This document shows, piece after piece, positions 1 through 6,976 of a DNA stretch of 14,148 bases (within the stretch, counting starts at the first letter, position 1; the number at the start of each line of letters is the position of its first letter). The DNA lies in NCBI GenBank assembly GCA_031425695.1, contig JANPJV010000062.1, positions 1 to 14,148 of the forward strand, in the 5' to 3' direction. The translations under genes were made by a program, and so were the position numbers. The stretch comes from JANPJV01 sp031425695 (GTDB lineage: Bacteria; Pseudomonadota; Gammaproteobacteria; Xanthomonadales; SZUA-5). A model generated the notes under the pieces. That model was not told the DNA's origin, searched no databases, and saw only the letters and a list, made by a program, of their open reading frames with translations.

Positions 1-20
1 CGCTCTTGATTCTCGGCTCG

Positions 21-71
21 AAAAAAACGCCCTCTCCCCCGACCCCTCTCCCTTGAAGCATGGGAGAGGGG
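21..71 (-). terminator. Hairpin plus T-tract terminator downstream of the ABC ATPase gene
   Basis: Read on the minus strand, the arm at 71-62 (CCCCTCTCCC) pairs perfectly with 52-43 (GGGAGAGGGG) across a 9-base loop. A second copy of the GGGAGAGGG arm lies at 38-30 and could pair with the same left arm. It is followed by CG and then seven T residues (27-21). The second pairing puts the T-tract directly after a stem, as in an intrinsic terminator. It lies about 35 bases past the ABC ATPase stop. CCCTCTCCC/GGGAGAGGG hairpins are also frequent intergenic repeats in this bacterial group (general knowledge), so the same DNA may be both repeat and terminator. Confidence 0.6.
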
Positions 72-104
72 AGACCGCCAACACCGACAACCAACAACCC
101 GCTC

Positions 105-983
105 CTAGCCCGCCGGCTTCTCCAGGTCATCCACGATATCCCGCACCTTGAACACCATGCCTAAGAACTCGGGGTCGCGTTGTTGTTCGCGGGCGGGGCG
201 GTTGGCATGAGGGAGGGGGATCTGGTGGAGGATGGTGCCGGGGGCGCGCGACATGATCAGCAGGCGGTCGCCGAGGAACACGGCCTCTTCGATCGAATGG
301 GTGATGAAGAACACGGTCGCCTGTTGCTCGCGCCAGAGCTTGATGAGGAGGTCCTGCATCGCATAGCGGGTGCCGGGGTCGAGCGCGCCGAACGGCTCGT
401 CCATGAGGATGATGCGCGGCTGCAGGATCAGCGTGCGGGCGATGGCGACGCGCTGGCGCATGCCGCCGGAAAGCTGGTGCGGGTATTTCCCCGCGTCGGT
501 GTCCTTGTTGAGGCCCACCTTCTCGATCCACATCAGTGCCTGCTCGCGACGTTCCTTGAGCGGCACGCCGCGGCACTCTAGCCCGAACGCAATATTGTCG
601 ACGACCGAGAGGTGATCGAAGCTGGTGTAGTCCTGGAAGACCATGCCGCGATCCGGTCCCGCACGCTCGACCGGCTTGCCGAACACAAGTGCCTGGCCGG
701 TGGTCGGCGGATGTTGCGGCGACAAGCCCGCAATCATGCGCAGGATGGTGCTCTTGCCGCAGCCGGAGGGCCCGAGGATCGGCACGAACTCGCCGTGATC
801 GAGCTTGTCTTCGACGGTGAACGTGACGTCGCGAATCGCGGTGTGCGCGTTGGGGCCTTCGCCATAGGTCTTGGTGACCTTGCGAAATTCGACCACGTGC
901 GGGCGCGCGGCCGCAGGCGCCGGCGCGGGCACGCTGTCGGCTGGAGTCGGCACGGGCGCGAGGGTCGGTTCGGGTGTGCTCAT
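105..983 (-). CDS. NitT/TauT-family ABC transporter ATP-binding protein
   Basis: This is the cytoplasmic ATPase of a nitrate/sulfonate/taurine-type importer, 292 residues. Visible motifs in order are the Walker A GPSGCGKST (71-79), Q-loop Gln117 in VFQDYTSFDH, signature LSGGMRQR (171-178), Walker B ILMDEP with Glu196, D-loop LD at 201-202, and His229 in ITHSIEEA. This is a complete set of catalytic residues. The wording around PFGALDPGTR and THSIEEAVFLGDR is typical of the SsuB/TauB/NrtD subfamily. The chosen start (ATG at 983-981) is followed by a Pro/Ala-rich tail of about 28 residues before the fold begins. The open frame continues to 1499 but only through a palindrome and antisense to the EF-hand gene. 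No permease or binding protein lies in the window. The gene is first in its direction and is followed by a terminator-like hairpin. The substrate cannot be told from the ATPase alone. Confidence 0.9.
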   Translation of the reverse strand: MSTPEPTLAPVPTPADSVPAPAPAAARPHVVEFRKVTKTYGEGPNAHTAIRDVTFTVEDKLDHGEFVPILGPSGCGKSTILRMIAGLSPQHPPTTGQALVFGKPVERAGPDRGMVFQDYTSFDHLSVVDNIAFGLECRGVPLKERREQALMWIEKVGLNKDTDAGKYPHQLSGGMRQRVAIARTLILQPRIILMDEPFGALDPGTRYAMQDLLIKLWREQQATVFFITHSIEEAVFLGDRLLIMSRAPGTILHQIPLPHANRPAREQQRDPEFLGMVFKVRDIVDDLEKPAG

Positions 984-1056
984 GGATTCAAGCCGCTCGA
1001 CGTGGACCGCGCGGATGATCCTCGATTCGCTGTGAACGCGCACCATTGGGGTAACC

Positions 1057-1139
1057 CTGCTTCTGGTGGGTGTGCGCTGTGTGCGGACTCTTTTGATTCT
1101 GAAAAACGTCCGCGCGCAGCGCATACCCACCAAAAGCAG
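1057..1139. repeat. Family-1 palindromic element, copy A (both arms of the TGCGCTG subtype)
   Basis: An 83-base imperfect palindrome lies between the divergent ABC ATPase and EF-hand genes. The outer arms 1057-1071 and 1125-1139 match at 14 of 15 positions. Pairing continues inward through GCGCTG/CAGCGC, GCGGAC/GTCCGC and a T-rich/A-rich tip around 1090-1106. The right arm matches the right arm of copy B (near 9405-9436) at 30 of 31 positions. It contains no protein-coding signal of its own, and it explains the spurious N-terminal extension of the ABC frame. Confidence 0.8.
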
Positions 1140-1161
1140 ATGTTTCGCCCAGATTAATCGG

Positions 1162-1180
1162 CGTCGCAAACCCCGCGACG
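1162..1180. promoter_or_regulatory. Short inverted repeat upstream of the EF-hand/sigma cluster
   Basis: CGTCGC (1162-1167) and GCGACG (1175-1180) form a perfect 6-base inverted repeat with a 7-base spacer, 74 bases before the EF-hand start and outside the family-1 palindrome. It could be an operator or the edge of a promoter for either divergent gene. I could not recognise convincing -35/-10 boxes: GGAATC near 1180 followed by CGTTCA near 1199 is a poor ECF-type pair with short spacing. This is a weak suggestion. Confidence 0.2.
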
Positions 1181-1253
1181 GAATCCCCATCCCACCCCCG
1201 TTCAACCCCACGAGGCGAGCGACCTCGGCCCAATCCCTGGAAGGAATAACCCC

Positions 1254-1691
1254 ATGAAATCGAACAAGACGCTGATCCTCGGTACCGCGCTGCTGCTGGG
1301 CGCGGGCTTTGGCGTTTCGCAGCTGGCGGTAGCCGGCGGCGGCATGCACCCGCACGCGCAGCAGATCCTCAAGCAGGCCGACAAGAACGCCGATGGCGTG
1401 AGCTCGGTGGAGGAAGTGGCGGCGCTCCAGCGGGAAAAAGCGCTGGCGATCGATGCCGACAAGAACGACGTGATCACTGGCGTCGAGCTGGATGCGCACC
1501 GGGCGCTCATGCGCGCCGAAAAGCGCAATGCGCGGCTGATGAAGCTCGATGCGAATCAGGACGGGCGCGTTTCAGTGGACGAGTTCGCGGCCAAGCGCAT
1601 CGAACGCGTCAAGCAGATGGACAGCAATGGCGATGGCGTGCTCGATGCGAACGACCATCTGCACGGCGGCTTCCGCGGTCACCATCGCTGA
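1254..1691 (+). CDS. Exported protein with four EF-hand calcium-binding loops
   Basis: The product is 145 residues with an N-terminal signal peptide (Lys-rich start, hydrophobic core about 7-22, likely cleavage near AVA-GGG at 27). The mature part is therefore periplasmic or exported. Four 12-residue EF loops are visible: 43-54, 67-78, 99-110 and 123-134. Each begins with Asp and has Asp/Asn at positions 3 and 5; the first three end in Glu and the fourth in Asp. Loop 2 has Asp instead of Gly at position 6. The loops are spaced 24, 32 and 24 residues apart, consistent with two EF pairs. His-rich patches lie at MHPH (31-34) and in the last 10 residues. The start is supported by AAGGAA at 1241-1246. 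It stops 18 bases before an ECF sigma gene, so it is probably co-transcribed with that module. The calcium binding is a family inference; the role is unknown, possibly calcium or metal buffering or sensing. Confidence 0.88.
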   Translation: MKSNKTLILGTALLLGAGFGVSQLAVAGGGMHPHAQQILKQADKNADGVSSVEEVAALQREKALAIDADKNDVITGVELDAHRALMRAEKRNARLMKLDANQDGRVSVDEFAAKRIERVKQMDSNGDGVLDANDHLHGGFRGHHR

Positions 1692-1709
1692 AAGCTTGGA
1701 GACCCGGGC

Positions 1710-2354
1710 TTGCCTGCAATCGCCGATCGCGCGATGGTCCGGATCTCGACTCTGAGCCCGAACGCGTGCGTGGCCGTTCCCGATGAGATCGACTCGAACG
1801 ATTCTGACCTGGCGGCGATCCAACGGATCGCCGCCGGCGATGCGGGCGGCTGTCGCATGCTCATGCAGCGGCACCTCACGAAGCTGCATGGGCTGGCCTC
1901 GCGGCTGCTCGGGAATGCCGCTGACGCGGACGAGGTCTGCCAGGATGCATTCCTGCGCGCCTGGAAGCAGGCCCCGGGCTGGCAATCCGGCCGAGCCCTG
2001 TTCTCGACCTGGTTGCACCAGGTCGTGCTGAATCTCTGTCGCGACCGGCTGCGTGGACGCCGCGAGCAGGTGTCGGGCCAGGCACTCGAAGCGCTCGTCG
2101 ACCCCGGTAATCCGGAACAGCGCGCGAGCGCCACCGACAGTGCTGCGCAGGTGCGCAACGCGGTCCGCGAGCTGCCCGAGCGCCAGCGCGACGCCCTGCT
2201 GCTGGTGCATTTCCAGGGCTTAAGCAATATCGAGGCGGCGCGCATCATGGAGCTCTCGGTCGATGCGCTCGAGTCGCTGCTGGCGCGCGCTCGTCGTAGT
2301 CTGCGGACACGCCTGTCCCCGCTTTACGAAGTTGGTAAGGGAACTTTGAAATGA
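1710..2354 (+). CDS. ECF-type (group IV) RNA polymerase sigma factor
   Basis: The product is 214 residues with only the two conserved sigma regions of ECF factors. Region 2 spans about 52-118 and includes ADEVCQDAFLRAW and FSTWLHQVVLNLCRDRLR. Region 4 spans about 146-200 and includes LPERQRDALLLVHFQGLSN and the helix-turn-helix IEAARIMELSVDALESLL. The proposed start is TTG at 1710, because GGAG at 1698-1701 lies 8 bases upstream. ATG at 1734 is an alternative that removes 8 residues and has no clear ribosome binding site. The stop overlaps the ATG of the next gene (ATGA), indicating translational coupling. It directs core polymerase to a small regulon, presumably including its own operon, when released by a membrane partner. 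Assignment to a numbered ECF group would need a profile search. The neighbour pattern resembles CnrH. Confidence 0.9.
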   Translation: MPAIADRAMVRISTLSPNACVAVPDEIDSNDSDLAAIQRIAAGDAGGCRMLMQRHLTKLHGLASRLLGNAADADEVCQDAFLRAWKQAPGWQSGRALFSTWLHQVVLNLCRDRLRGRREQVSGQALEALVDPGNPEQRASATDSAAQVRNAVRELPERQRDALLLVHFQGLSNIEAARIMELSVDALESLLARARRSLRTRLSPLYEVGKGTLK

Positions 2355-2791
2355 CCACCCTATCGTGCGCACGGCTGAGCGAGATCCTCGACGCTTACGG
2401 TGCCGATCCCGCCCGTTGGCCAGCACCCGAGCGCGCTGCCGCGCAGGCTTTGCTGGCGAGCTCGGCGGAGGCGCGCCAACTGGCGCAAGCGGCGCAGGCG
2501 CTCGACCAGCTGCTCAATCGCTGGCAGCCGCAACCGGCCGAGTCGACGCTCACGACGCGCGTGCTCGCTGAAATTGCGCGGCAGCCACAGCCGAGCGCGT
2601 GGCGCAATCTCGTGGCTCGAATCTGGGACGATCTCGGCGGCTGGCAACTGGCTGGACCGGCCTTTGCCGCAAGCCTGGCGATGGGCGCGCTCGTTCCAGC
2701 GTGGATCGAGACCGACGCCAACGACCTGCCCGACGAGGACCTGATCGCGGCCGTGCAATTCGTCGATGAACCGCCGGACTTCGGCCCATGA
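2351..2791 (+). CDS. Single-helix membrane protein, putative anti-sigma factor
   Basis: The product is 146 residues, overlapping the sigma gene by 4 bases; AAGGGA at 2337-2342 lies 8 bases before its ATG. The cytosolic part (1-95) is helical and Ala/Arg/Gln-rich, with LSEILDAYGADPARWPAPER near the N-terminus. This motif is reminiscent of short proteins that follow ECF sigma genes in proteobacteria. One likely membrane helix lies at about 98-118, leaving an acidic tail of about 28 residues (DANDLPDEDL) on the far side. There is no zinc-binding HxxxCxxC motif, so it is not a ZAS-type anti-sigma. Position, topology and coupling favour a CnrY-like role: holding the sigma factor at the inner membrane. 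The function is inferred from context; the sequence alone does not prove it. Confidence 0.7.
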   Translation: MTTLSCARLSEILDAYGADPARWPAPERAAAQALLASSAEARQLAQAAQALDQLLNRWQPQPAESTLTTRVLAEIARQPQPSAWRNLVARIWDDLGGWQLAGPAFAASLAMGALVPAWIETDANDLPDEDLIAAVQFVDEPPDFGP

Positions 2792-3300
2792 GCCAGCTGC
2801 CGCGGATTTTTCGGATTCTCCTGCTCGTCTCGCTGGCCTTTAACATCGGGCTTGGCGCGGCACTGATTTCGCTGCACCTGCACGCCCGCGACGCCTACGG
2901 CGCCAGTGAAGGCAAGCGCTGGGCGCGTATCCCCGACCCGCGTGCGCTCGCGCGCATCTTGGGCGAGCCCGACCGCGTGGTGCTGCGGACGGTGATCGCC
3001 ACCCATCAGCAACAACTGCGCGAGCACTTCCGCCCGCTTGGGTTGGCCCGCCGCGAAATGTCCGCAGTGCTGCGGCAGGAACCCTTCGATCCGGCCGCGC
3101 TCGAGCAAGCCTTCGCCAAGGTGCGCATCGGCGAGACCGAAACAGCCGAAGCCATGCACCGCTTCATGCTCGATCTCGCCCCCAAGCTCAGCCCCGAGGG
3201 CCGTCAGCGCATCGCCGCACTGCTGGAGAAGCGCCATCGGCACCGGCGCGAGCGCGGGCGCGAAGGCCAGAACGAGGCGCCGGCGGGGAAAGGGGAGTAG
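2788..3300 (+). CDS. Membrane-anchored periplasmic metal-sensor-like protein (Metal_resist/CnrX type)
   Basis: The product is 170 residues and overlaps the preceding gene by 4 bases. One N-terminal helix (about 8-29) acts as a signal anchor. It is followed by HLH (30-32) at the membrane face and an all-helical periplasmic domain with the look of the Spy/CpxP/CnrX superfamily: repeated Arg/Leu/Glu-rich helices and the end motif LAPKLSPEGRQRIAALL (130-146). The C-terminus is charged and His/Arg-rich (RHRHRRERGREG). In CnrYXH the CnrX protein senses nickel or cobalt in the periplasm and relieves the anti-sigma. His30, His32, His73, His80 and His124 are candidate ligands here, but I cannot align them to CnrX by eye. 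It is likely the sensing subunit of the sigma circuit encoded upstream. The specific signal (metal, misfolded protein, calcium) is unknown. Confidence 0.75.
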   Translation: MSQLPRIFRILLLVSLAFNIGLGAALISLHLHARDAYGASEGKRWARIPDPRALARILGEPDRVVLRTVIATHQQQLREHFRPLGLARREMSAVLRQEPFDPAALEQAFAKVRIGETETAEAMHRFMLDLAPKLSPEGRQRIAALLEKRHRHRRERGREGQNEAPAGKGE

Positions 3301-3315
3301 CTGGTTTTGGTTATG

Positions 3316-3392
3316 GGTTTCGGTTTCGGTTTCGGTAAAACGAGTTGCGATCGCCGACGCGAGCTCTTCCGCCGAAAACCGAAACCGAAACC
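3316..3392. repeat. Family-3 element (GGTTTCG array in inverted repeat), copy i
   Basis: The left arm 3316-3335 consists of three GGTTTCG-type units. The right arm 3372-3392 is the complementary array with one extra base, separated by about 36 bases. It fills the 96-base gap between two converging genes (CnrX-like, stop 3300; mobA, stop 3397). It may form a long hairpin at the 3' ends of both transcripts. There is no T-tract typical of an intrinsic terminator. Confidence 0.75.
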
Positions 3393-3396
3393 TGCT

Positions 3397-3972
3397 TCAA
3401 GGTCCTTGCAACGAATGCCACTCCGTCGGCGTATTCGCACCCCGCAAGCAGGCGCGGGTGGCGGCGTCGGAGGCGAGGGCGTTGATGCGCAGGCGTTCTT
3501 GCAGGGCCTTGAGCGAGCGGTGGCCGGCATCGCCGCTGACGGCGGCCTGCAGCCAGTCGCGGGTGGCAGGGTCGACCAGCAGCGCGAAAGGCATCTGCTC
3601 CTCGCCATAACGGCAGACCAGCCGCCCCTGAGGCGCGCCGGCCGAAAGCCCTTCGAGCAAGCGCCGGAGCATTGTCGCATCGACCAGTGGCTGGTCGATG
3701 GCGATCACCAGCCAACGGGTTTCGGGCGCGGTGGCGGCGATGCTGGCAAGCCCGCCGAGCGGTCCGCGATCCGGGATCAGGTCGCGGATGTGCGGGTACT
3801 CGGGATAGTCACCGCTCACGACCACGCGCGCACAACCGGCGTGACGCAGCCGCTGCAGGGCATCCTCGATCAGGGTCTTGCCCCGCCACGGCAGCCGCCC
3901 CTTGTCGCGACCCATGCGTTGCGACTGGCCGCCGGCCAGCACCACGCCCAAGCAATCACCATGGTGTTCCAT
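3397..3972 (-). CDS. mobA: Molybdenum cofactor guanylyltransferase
   Basis: This enzyme joins GMP from GTP to molybdopterin-bound molybdenum, giving the guanine dinucleotide cofactor of DMSO-reductase-family enzymes, in the cytoplasm. With the start at 3972 it has 191 residues, the usual MobA length. Visible motifs are the nucleotide-binding LAGGQSQRMGRDKG (12-25), DRGPLGGLASI (68-78), the Asp93 segment AIDQPLVD in the place of the metal-binding CDxP of other members, and the C-terminal NTPTEW (180-185) matching the NTPEE signature that favours MobA over MocA. An upstream ATG at 4008 would add 12 residues rich in Pro/Arg. Neither start has a clear ribosome binding site, and the shorter one begins just before the fold. 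No other molybdenum genes are in the window. The promoter must lie in or beyond the family-3 repeat upstream. Confidence 0.88.
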   Translation of the reverse strand: MEHHGDCLGVVLAGGQSQRMGRDKGRLPWRGKTLIEDALQRLRHAGCARVVVSGDYPEYPHIRDLIPDRGPLGGLASIAATAPETRWLVIAIDQPLVDATMLRRLLEGLSAGAPQGRLVCRYGEEQMPFALLVDPATRDWLQAAVSGDAGHRSLKALQERLRINALASDAATRACLRGANTPTEWHSLQGP

Positions 3973-4015
3973 CCAGCCACTATGGACCCGACGGGGGTTG
4001 GGCGCCATGAGAATC

Positions 4016-4129
4016 GGGTTGTCGGTTTTCGGTTTTCAGTTTTCGGAAAGAGCCGGCCGGTCTGACTCGCCTTCGCGCCTTCGCGCCTTTCTCCGAAAAC
4101 CGAAAACCGAAAACCGAAACCGAAAACCC
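4016..4129. repeat. Family-3 element (GGTTTTCG array in inverted repeat), copy ii
   Basis: The left array 4016-4047 (units of GGTTTTC, one variant with CAG) faces the complementary array 4092-4129. The loop region carries two tandem copies of CTTCGCGCC (about 4070-4087). It occupies almost the whole divergent gap between mobA and the AEC permease and ends 19 bases before the permease ATG. The right end AAACCCGCTCT recurs at the right end of copy iii, marking a defined element boundary. Confidence 0.8.
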
Positions 4130-4148
4130 GCTCTGGCAGACTCGCCCG

Positions 4149-5045
4149 ATGTCCCCGTCCCTGATCCTGGTCCTGGCGATGCTCGCCTTCGGCAAGCTGC
4201 TCGCATACACGCGGCGGCTGCCGGAGAACACGCCCGAGGTGCTGAATGCGCTGGTGATCTGGCTGCTGTTGCCGGCGCTGGTGATTCGCGCCGTCGGCGG
4301 TCTGCAGTTTCGTGCGGAGCTGGCGGTGCTGGTGCTGACGCCGTGGCTGCTCGCTGCGCTGGCGGTCGGGCTCGTCTTCGGGCTGGGGCGGCTGCTGGCA
4401 TGGCCGCGGCCGCTGGTCGGATGCCTGCTGCTTTGCGTGGGGCTTGGAAACACCGCTTTCATCGGCTATCCACTGATCGAGGCTGCGCTTGGGGCGGCCG
4501 CGCTCCCGTATGCGGTCGTGTATGACCAGCTCGGTTCCTTCCTGCTGCTGTCGACCTTCGGTGTGGCGGTGGTGGCCTGGTATGGCGGCGGTGAGCGGCC
4601 CGGCATTCGGCAGATGCTGCGCAAGATCGTGCTGTTTCCCTCGTTTCCGGCCCTGCTTTTCGGGCTGCTGCCGATCAGCCATCCGGACTGGTTCGACCAG
4701 CTGATCGGCACCCTCGCGGACCTGCTGGTCCCACTCGCGATCTTCGCGGTCGGTTTCCAGCTGCGCCTGGTTCCGGCTCCCGGCACCGCCGTTCCGGTCA
4801 CCATCGGGCTCGGCTTGAAAATGTTGTTGCTGCCGGCCGTCGCCCTGGCGGCGGCGCGCGTTGCCGGCGTGGAGCCGATGATTGTCGCCGTCAACACCCT
4901 GCAATCGGCGATGCCGACCATGATCACGGCCGGTGCACTCGCCATCAACGCTCGCCTCGCGCCTGAGGTCGCCACCGCGCTGGTCGGCTACGGCGTGCTG
5001 ATCGCGGTGTTCTGGATTCCGTTGCTGGGAAAACTGATCGGGTAA
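4149..5045 (+). CDS. AEC-family (auxin efflux carrier-like) membrane transporter
   Basis: The product is 298 residues and almost entirely hydrophobic, with about ten membrane helices in two groups of five, the layout and length usual for bacterial members of the membrane transport protein family (PF03547). Family-like features include RRLPENTPEVLNALVIWLLLPAL near the N-terminus, GLGNTAFIGYPLIEA (about 98-112) containing the conserved Asn-Thr-Gly/Ala-Phe-x-Gly-x-Pro stretch, and QSAMPTMITAGALA in the second half. Bacterial homologues move malate, malonate or other carboxylates; the substrate here cannot be inferred. No convincing ribosome binding site precedes the ATG, and the family-3 repeat lies directly upstream. 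It is followed after 79 bases by a small membrane protein gene. Confidence 0.88.
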   Translation: MSPSLILVLAMLAFGKLLAYTRRLPENTPEVLNALVIWLLLPALVIRAVGGLQFRAELAVLVLTPWLLAALAVGLVFGLGRLLAWPRPLVGCLLLCVGLGNTAFIGYPLIEAALGAAALPYAVVYDQLGSFLLLSTFGVAVVAWYGGGERPGIRQMLRKIVLFPSFPALLFGLLPISHPDWFDQLIGTLADLLVPLAIFAVGFQLRLVPAPGTAVPVTIGLGLKMLLLPAVALAAARVAGVEPMIVAVNTLQSAMPTMITAGALAINARLAPEVATALVGYGVLIAVFWIPLLGKLIG

Positions 5046-5124
5046 ATGGATCTACCCGCAAAGCGAATCTCAATCCGTGAGACTGGGAAGGGCGAGCTTC
5101 GCGTCCCTACCCAAGGAGACGCCC

Positions 5125-5424
5125 ATGAACCAGCAGATCATCCTGAACCGACTGCCCACCCGCCTGCGCCGCGCGCTGTGGATCTGGAGCTCCCTCGGAT
5201 TGCTGATGTGCGCACTCCCCGCCAGTGCCGCGGCGAGCGTGGGCTGGCTGGCGGAGCCGGCGTTCTGGTGGGTGTTGTTGCCGTGCATGGGCTTGGCGCC
5301 GTTTGCGATAAGCCTTTCGGCACCAGTGGGAAAGAAAATCTCGCCAGTGGTGCGGCGTCGGCGGACGGGGGCACAGGCGCGGCGGCGGGTGGGCGGTCGC
5401 GACCGCATTGCGCAAGCCGCGTAA
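5125..5424 (+). CDS. Small two-helix membrane protein, unknown function
   Basis: The product is 99 residues. The ATG at 5125 is preceded by AAGGAG (5112-5117) at good spacing, which makes translation likely; the frame is open back to 5077, but those residues precede the ribosome binding site. A hydrophobic segment at about 14-31 ends in ALPASAAAS and could be a signal peptide or first helix. A second helix lies around 37-58 (WLAEPAFWWVLLPCMGLAPFAI). The last 35 residues are strongly basic (RRRRTGAQARRRVGGRDR), suggesting a cytoplasmic tail touching the membrane surface or RNA. I do not recognise a family. It could be co-transcribed with the AEC permease. Confidence 0.6.
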   Translation: MNQQIILNRLPTRLRRALWIWSSLGLLMCALPASAAASVGWLAEPAFWWVLLPCMGLAPFAISLSAPVGKKISPVVRRRRTGAQARRRVGGRDRIAQAA

Positions 5425-5710
5425 CGCGTCGGTAGCGTGGCACTGAGCGCGCGCGGCATCGCTGGGCGCGAACGATTGATCGCGCCAGCGCCGCGTTTCG
5501 CTACGTAGCGAGAGCCGGCACCGCGCGCTCGAAATGCCGAGCGCGAAAACCGTGATCGTACTGGCGCATTGGGTAAGGCGGCGCGCCTTGGACGCGCAGC
5601 GTCCTGCGCTGCCGAACGCCCGAGGCATTGCCGAGGGCCGGACCCCAGCCTACCTCAGGCTGGCACTGCGCCAAGAGCATCCAAAGCGGCGCCGAGCGCC
5701 GCACTCCAAA
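5425..5710. other. Non-coding gap with several perfect short hairpins between converging genes
   Basis: This 286-base gap lies between the small membrane protein (plus) and rho (minus). It holds at least four perfect stems: 5524-5531 with 5538-5545 (8 bp), 5594-5599 with 5604-5609 (6 bp), 5645-5651 with 5657-5663 (7 bp), and 5686-5692 with 5696-5702 (7 bp). There is also a 12-base palindrome, CGCTACGTAGCG, at 5499-5510. No convincing gene is seen. It may be a decayed repeat or a structured shared 3' region. Confidence 0.45.
5686..5702 (-). terminator. Hairpin just after rho, possible terminator
   Basis: On the minus strand GCGGCGC, loop TCG, GCGCCGC starts 9 bases after the rho stop codon and is followed by TTTGG. 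The stem is strong and all-GC, but the T-tract is only three bases, so it may act as a 3' stabiliser or weak terminator rather than an efficient one. Confidence 0.4.
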
Positions 5711-6976
5711 TTAGCTCTGCCGCTTCATCGACTGGAAGAACTCGTCGTTGGATTTCGTGCTCTTCATCTTGTCGAGCATGAATTCCATCGCGGCAGTTTC
5801 GTCCATCGCGTGCAGGAGCTTCCTCAAGATCCAGATCTTCTGCAGCGGGTCGGGCGCGAGCAGGAGCTCTTCGCGACGGGTGCCGGAGCGGTTGATGTTG
5901 ATCGCGGGGTAGACGCGCTTCTCGGCGATACGACGTTCCAGATGCACTTCCATGTTGCCGGTGCCCTTGAACTCTTCGTAGATCACCTCGTCCATCTTCG
6001 ATCCGGTCTCGACCAGCGCGGTGGCGAGGATGGTCAGTGAACCGCCTTCCTCGACCTTGCGCGCGGCGCCGAAGAAGCGCTTGGGACGCTGCAGCGCGTT
6101 GGCGTCGACACCGCCGGTCAGCACCTTGCCGGACGACGGCACCACGGTGTTGTAGGCGCGCGCGAGGCGGGTGATCGAGTCCAGGAGGATGATCACGTCA
6201 CGCTTGTGCTCGACCAGGCGCTTGGCGCGCTCGATCACCATTTCGGCGACCTGCACGTGGCGCGCGGCGGGCTCGTCGAAGGTCGATGAGATAACCTCGC
6301 CGGTGCGCACCATGCGCTGCATTTCGGTGACTTCTTCCGGGCGCTCATCGATCAGCAGCACGATCAGGTGCGCTTCCGGATGATTGGCCATCAATGCCTG
6401 CGCGACGTTCTGCAGCATCATCGTCTTGCCGGCTTTTGGCGGCGAGACGATCAGCCCGCGCTGGCCCTTGCCGACTGGCGACATCAGGTCCATCACGCGA
6501 CCGGTGATGTCTTCCGCCGACCCGTTGCCACGCTCGAGGTTGTAGCGCGCGGTCGGGTAGTACGGCGTCAGGTTTTCATACAGGACCTGGTTCTTCTTCG
6601 ATTCGGGCGGCTCGTCGTTGATGTCGTCGACTTTGAGCAGCGCGAAATAACGCTCGCCCTCCTTCGGCGGCCGCACCTTGCCGCGGATGTAGTCACCCGT
6701 GCGCAGGTTGAAACGGCGGATCTGGCTGGGACTGATGTACACATCGTCCGGGCCGGCCAGATACGAAGAATCGGGCGCGCGCAGGAAGCCGAAGCCGTCC
6801 TGCAGGATCTCGAGAACGCCTTCACCGGAAATCGATTCCCCCGATTTCGCGTGCGCCTTGAGGATGGCGAAGATGACTTCCTGTTTGCGTGCTCGCGCGA
6901 CGCCTTCGATCTGCATGGCGTCCGCCATGACCAGGAGCTCTTCAACGGTTTTCCGCTTGAGTTCAGTTAGATGCAT
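5711..6976 (-). CDS. rho: Transcription termination factor Rho
   Basis: This hexameric RNA-dependent ATPase ends transcription on C-rich, unstructured RNA. It has 421 residues (E. coli 419) and resembles that protein across its length. The N-terminal helical domain begins MHLTELKRK. The primary RNA-binding cold-shock-like fold carries DGFGFLR (60-66), with Tyr80 and Tyr110. Walker A PPKAGKT lies at 179-185. The catalytic-Glu and arginine-rich region is LLIDERPEEVTEMQR, Walker B is VIILLDSITR (261-270), the secondary-site Q/R loops follow around TGGVDANALQRPKRFFGAAR, and the end is FFQSMKRQS. No insert domain is present. It is preceded on the same strand by a LytTR regulator rather than the trxA gene often found next to rho in gammaproteobacteria. 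Confidence 0.98.
   Translation of the reverse strand: MHLTELKRKTVEELLVMADAMQIEGVARARKQEVIFAILKAHAKSGESISGEGVLEILQDGFGFLRAPDSSYLAGPDDVYISPSQIRRFNLRTGDYIRGKVRPPKEGERYFALLKVDDINDEPPESKKNQVLYENLTPYYPTARYNLERGNGSAEDITGRVMDLMSPVGKGQRGLIVSPPKAGKTMMLQNVAQALMANHPEAHLIVLLIDERPEEVTEMQRMVRTGEVISSTFDEPAARHVQVAEMVIERAKRLVEHKRDVIILLDSITRLARAYNTVVPSSGKVLTGGVDANALQRPKRFFGAARKVEEGGSLTILATALVETGSKMDEVIYEEFKGTGNMEVHLERRIAEKRVYPAININRSGTRREELLLAPDPLQKIWILRKLLHAMDETAAMEFMLDKMKSTKSNDEFFQSMKRQS

Noticed and set aside
984..1499. Upstream continuation of the ABC ATPase frame (about 170 extra residues)
   Set aside because: It is antisense to the EF-hand gene and passes through the family-1 palindrome; the ABC fold is complete from the Met at 983.
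3307..4065. 252-residue plus-strand open frame
   Set aside because: It is antisense to mobA and its ends are translations of family-3 repeats (Phe-Gly and Lys-Pro runs).
5107..5628. Minus-strand frame of 173 residues in and around the small membrane protein gene
   Set aside because: It is a shadow of the plus-strand gene, which has a clear ribosome binding site and membrane helices; the rest is hairpin-rich gap.
5534..6040. 168-residue plus-strand open frame
   Set aside because: It overlaps rho on the other strand and has no ribosome binding site or family resemblance.
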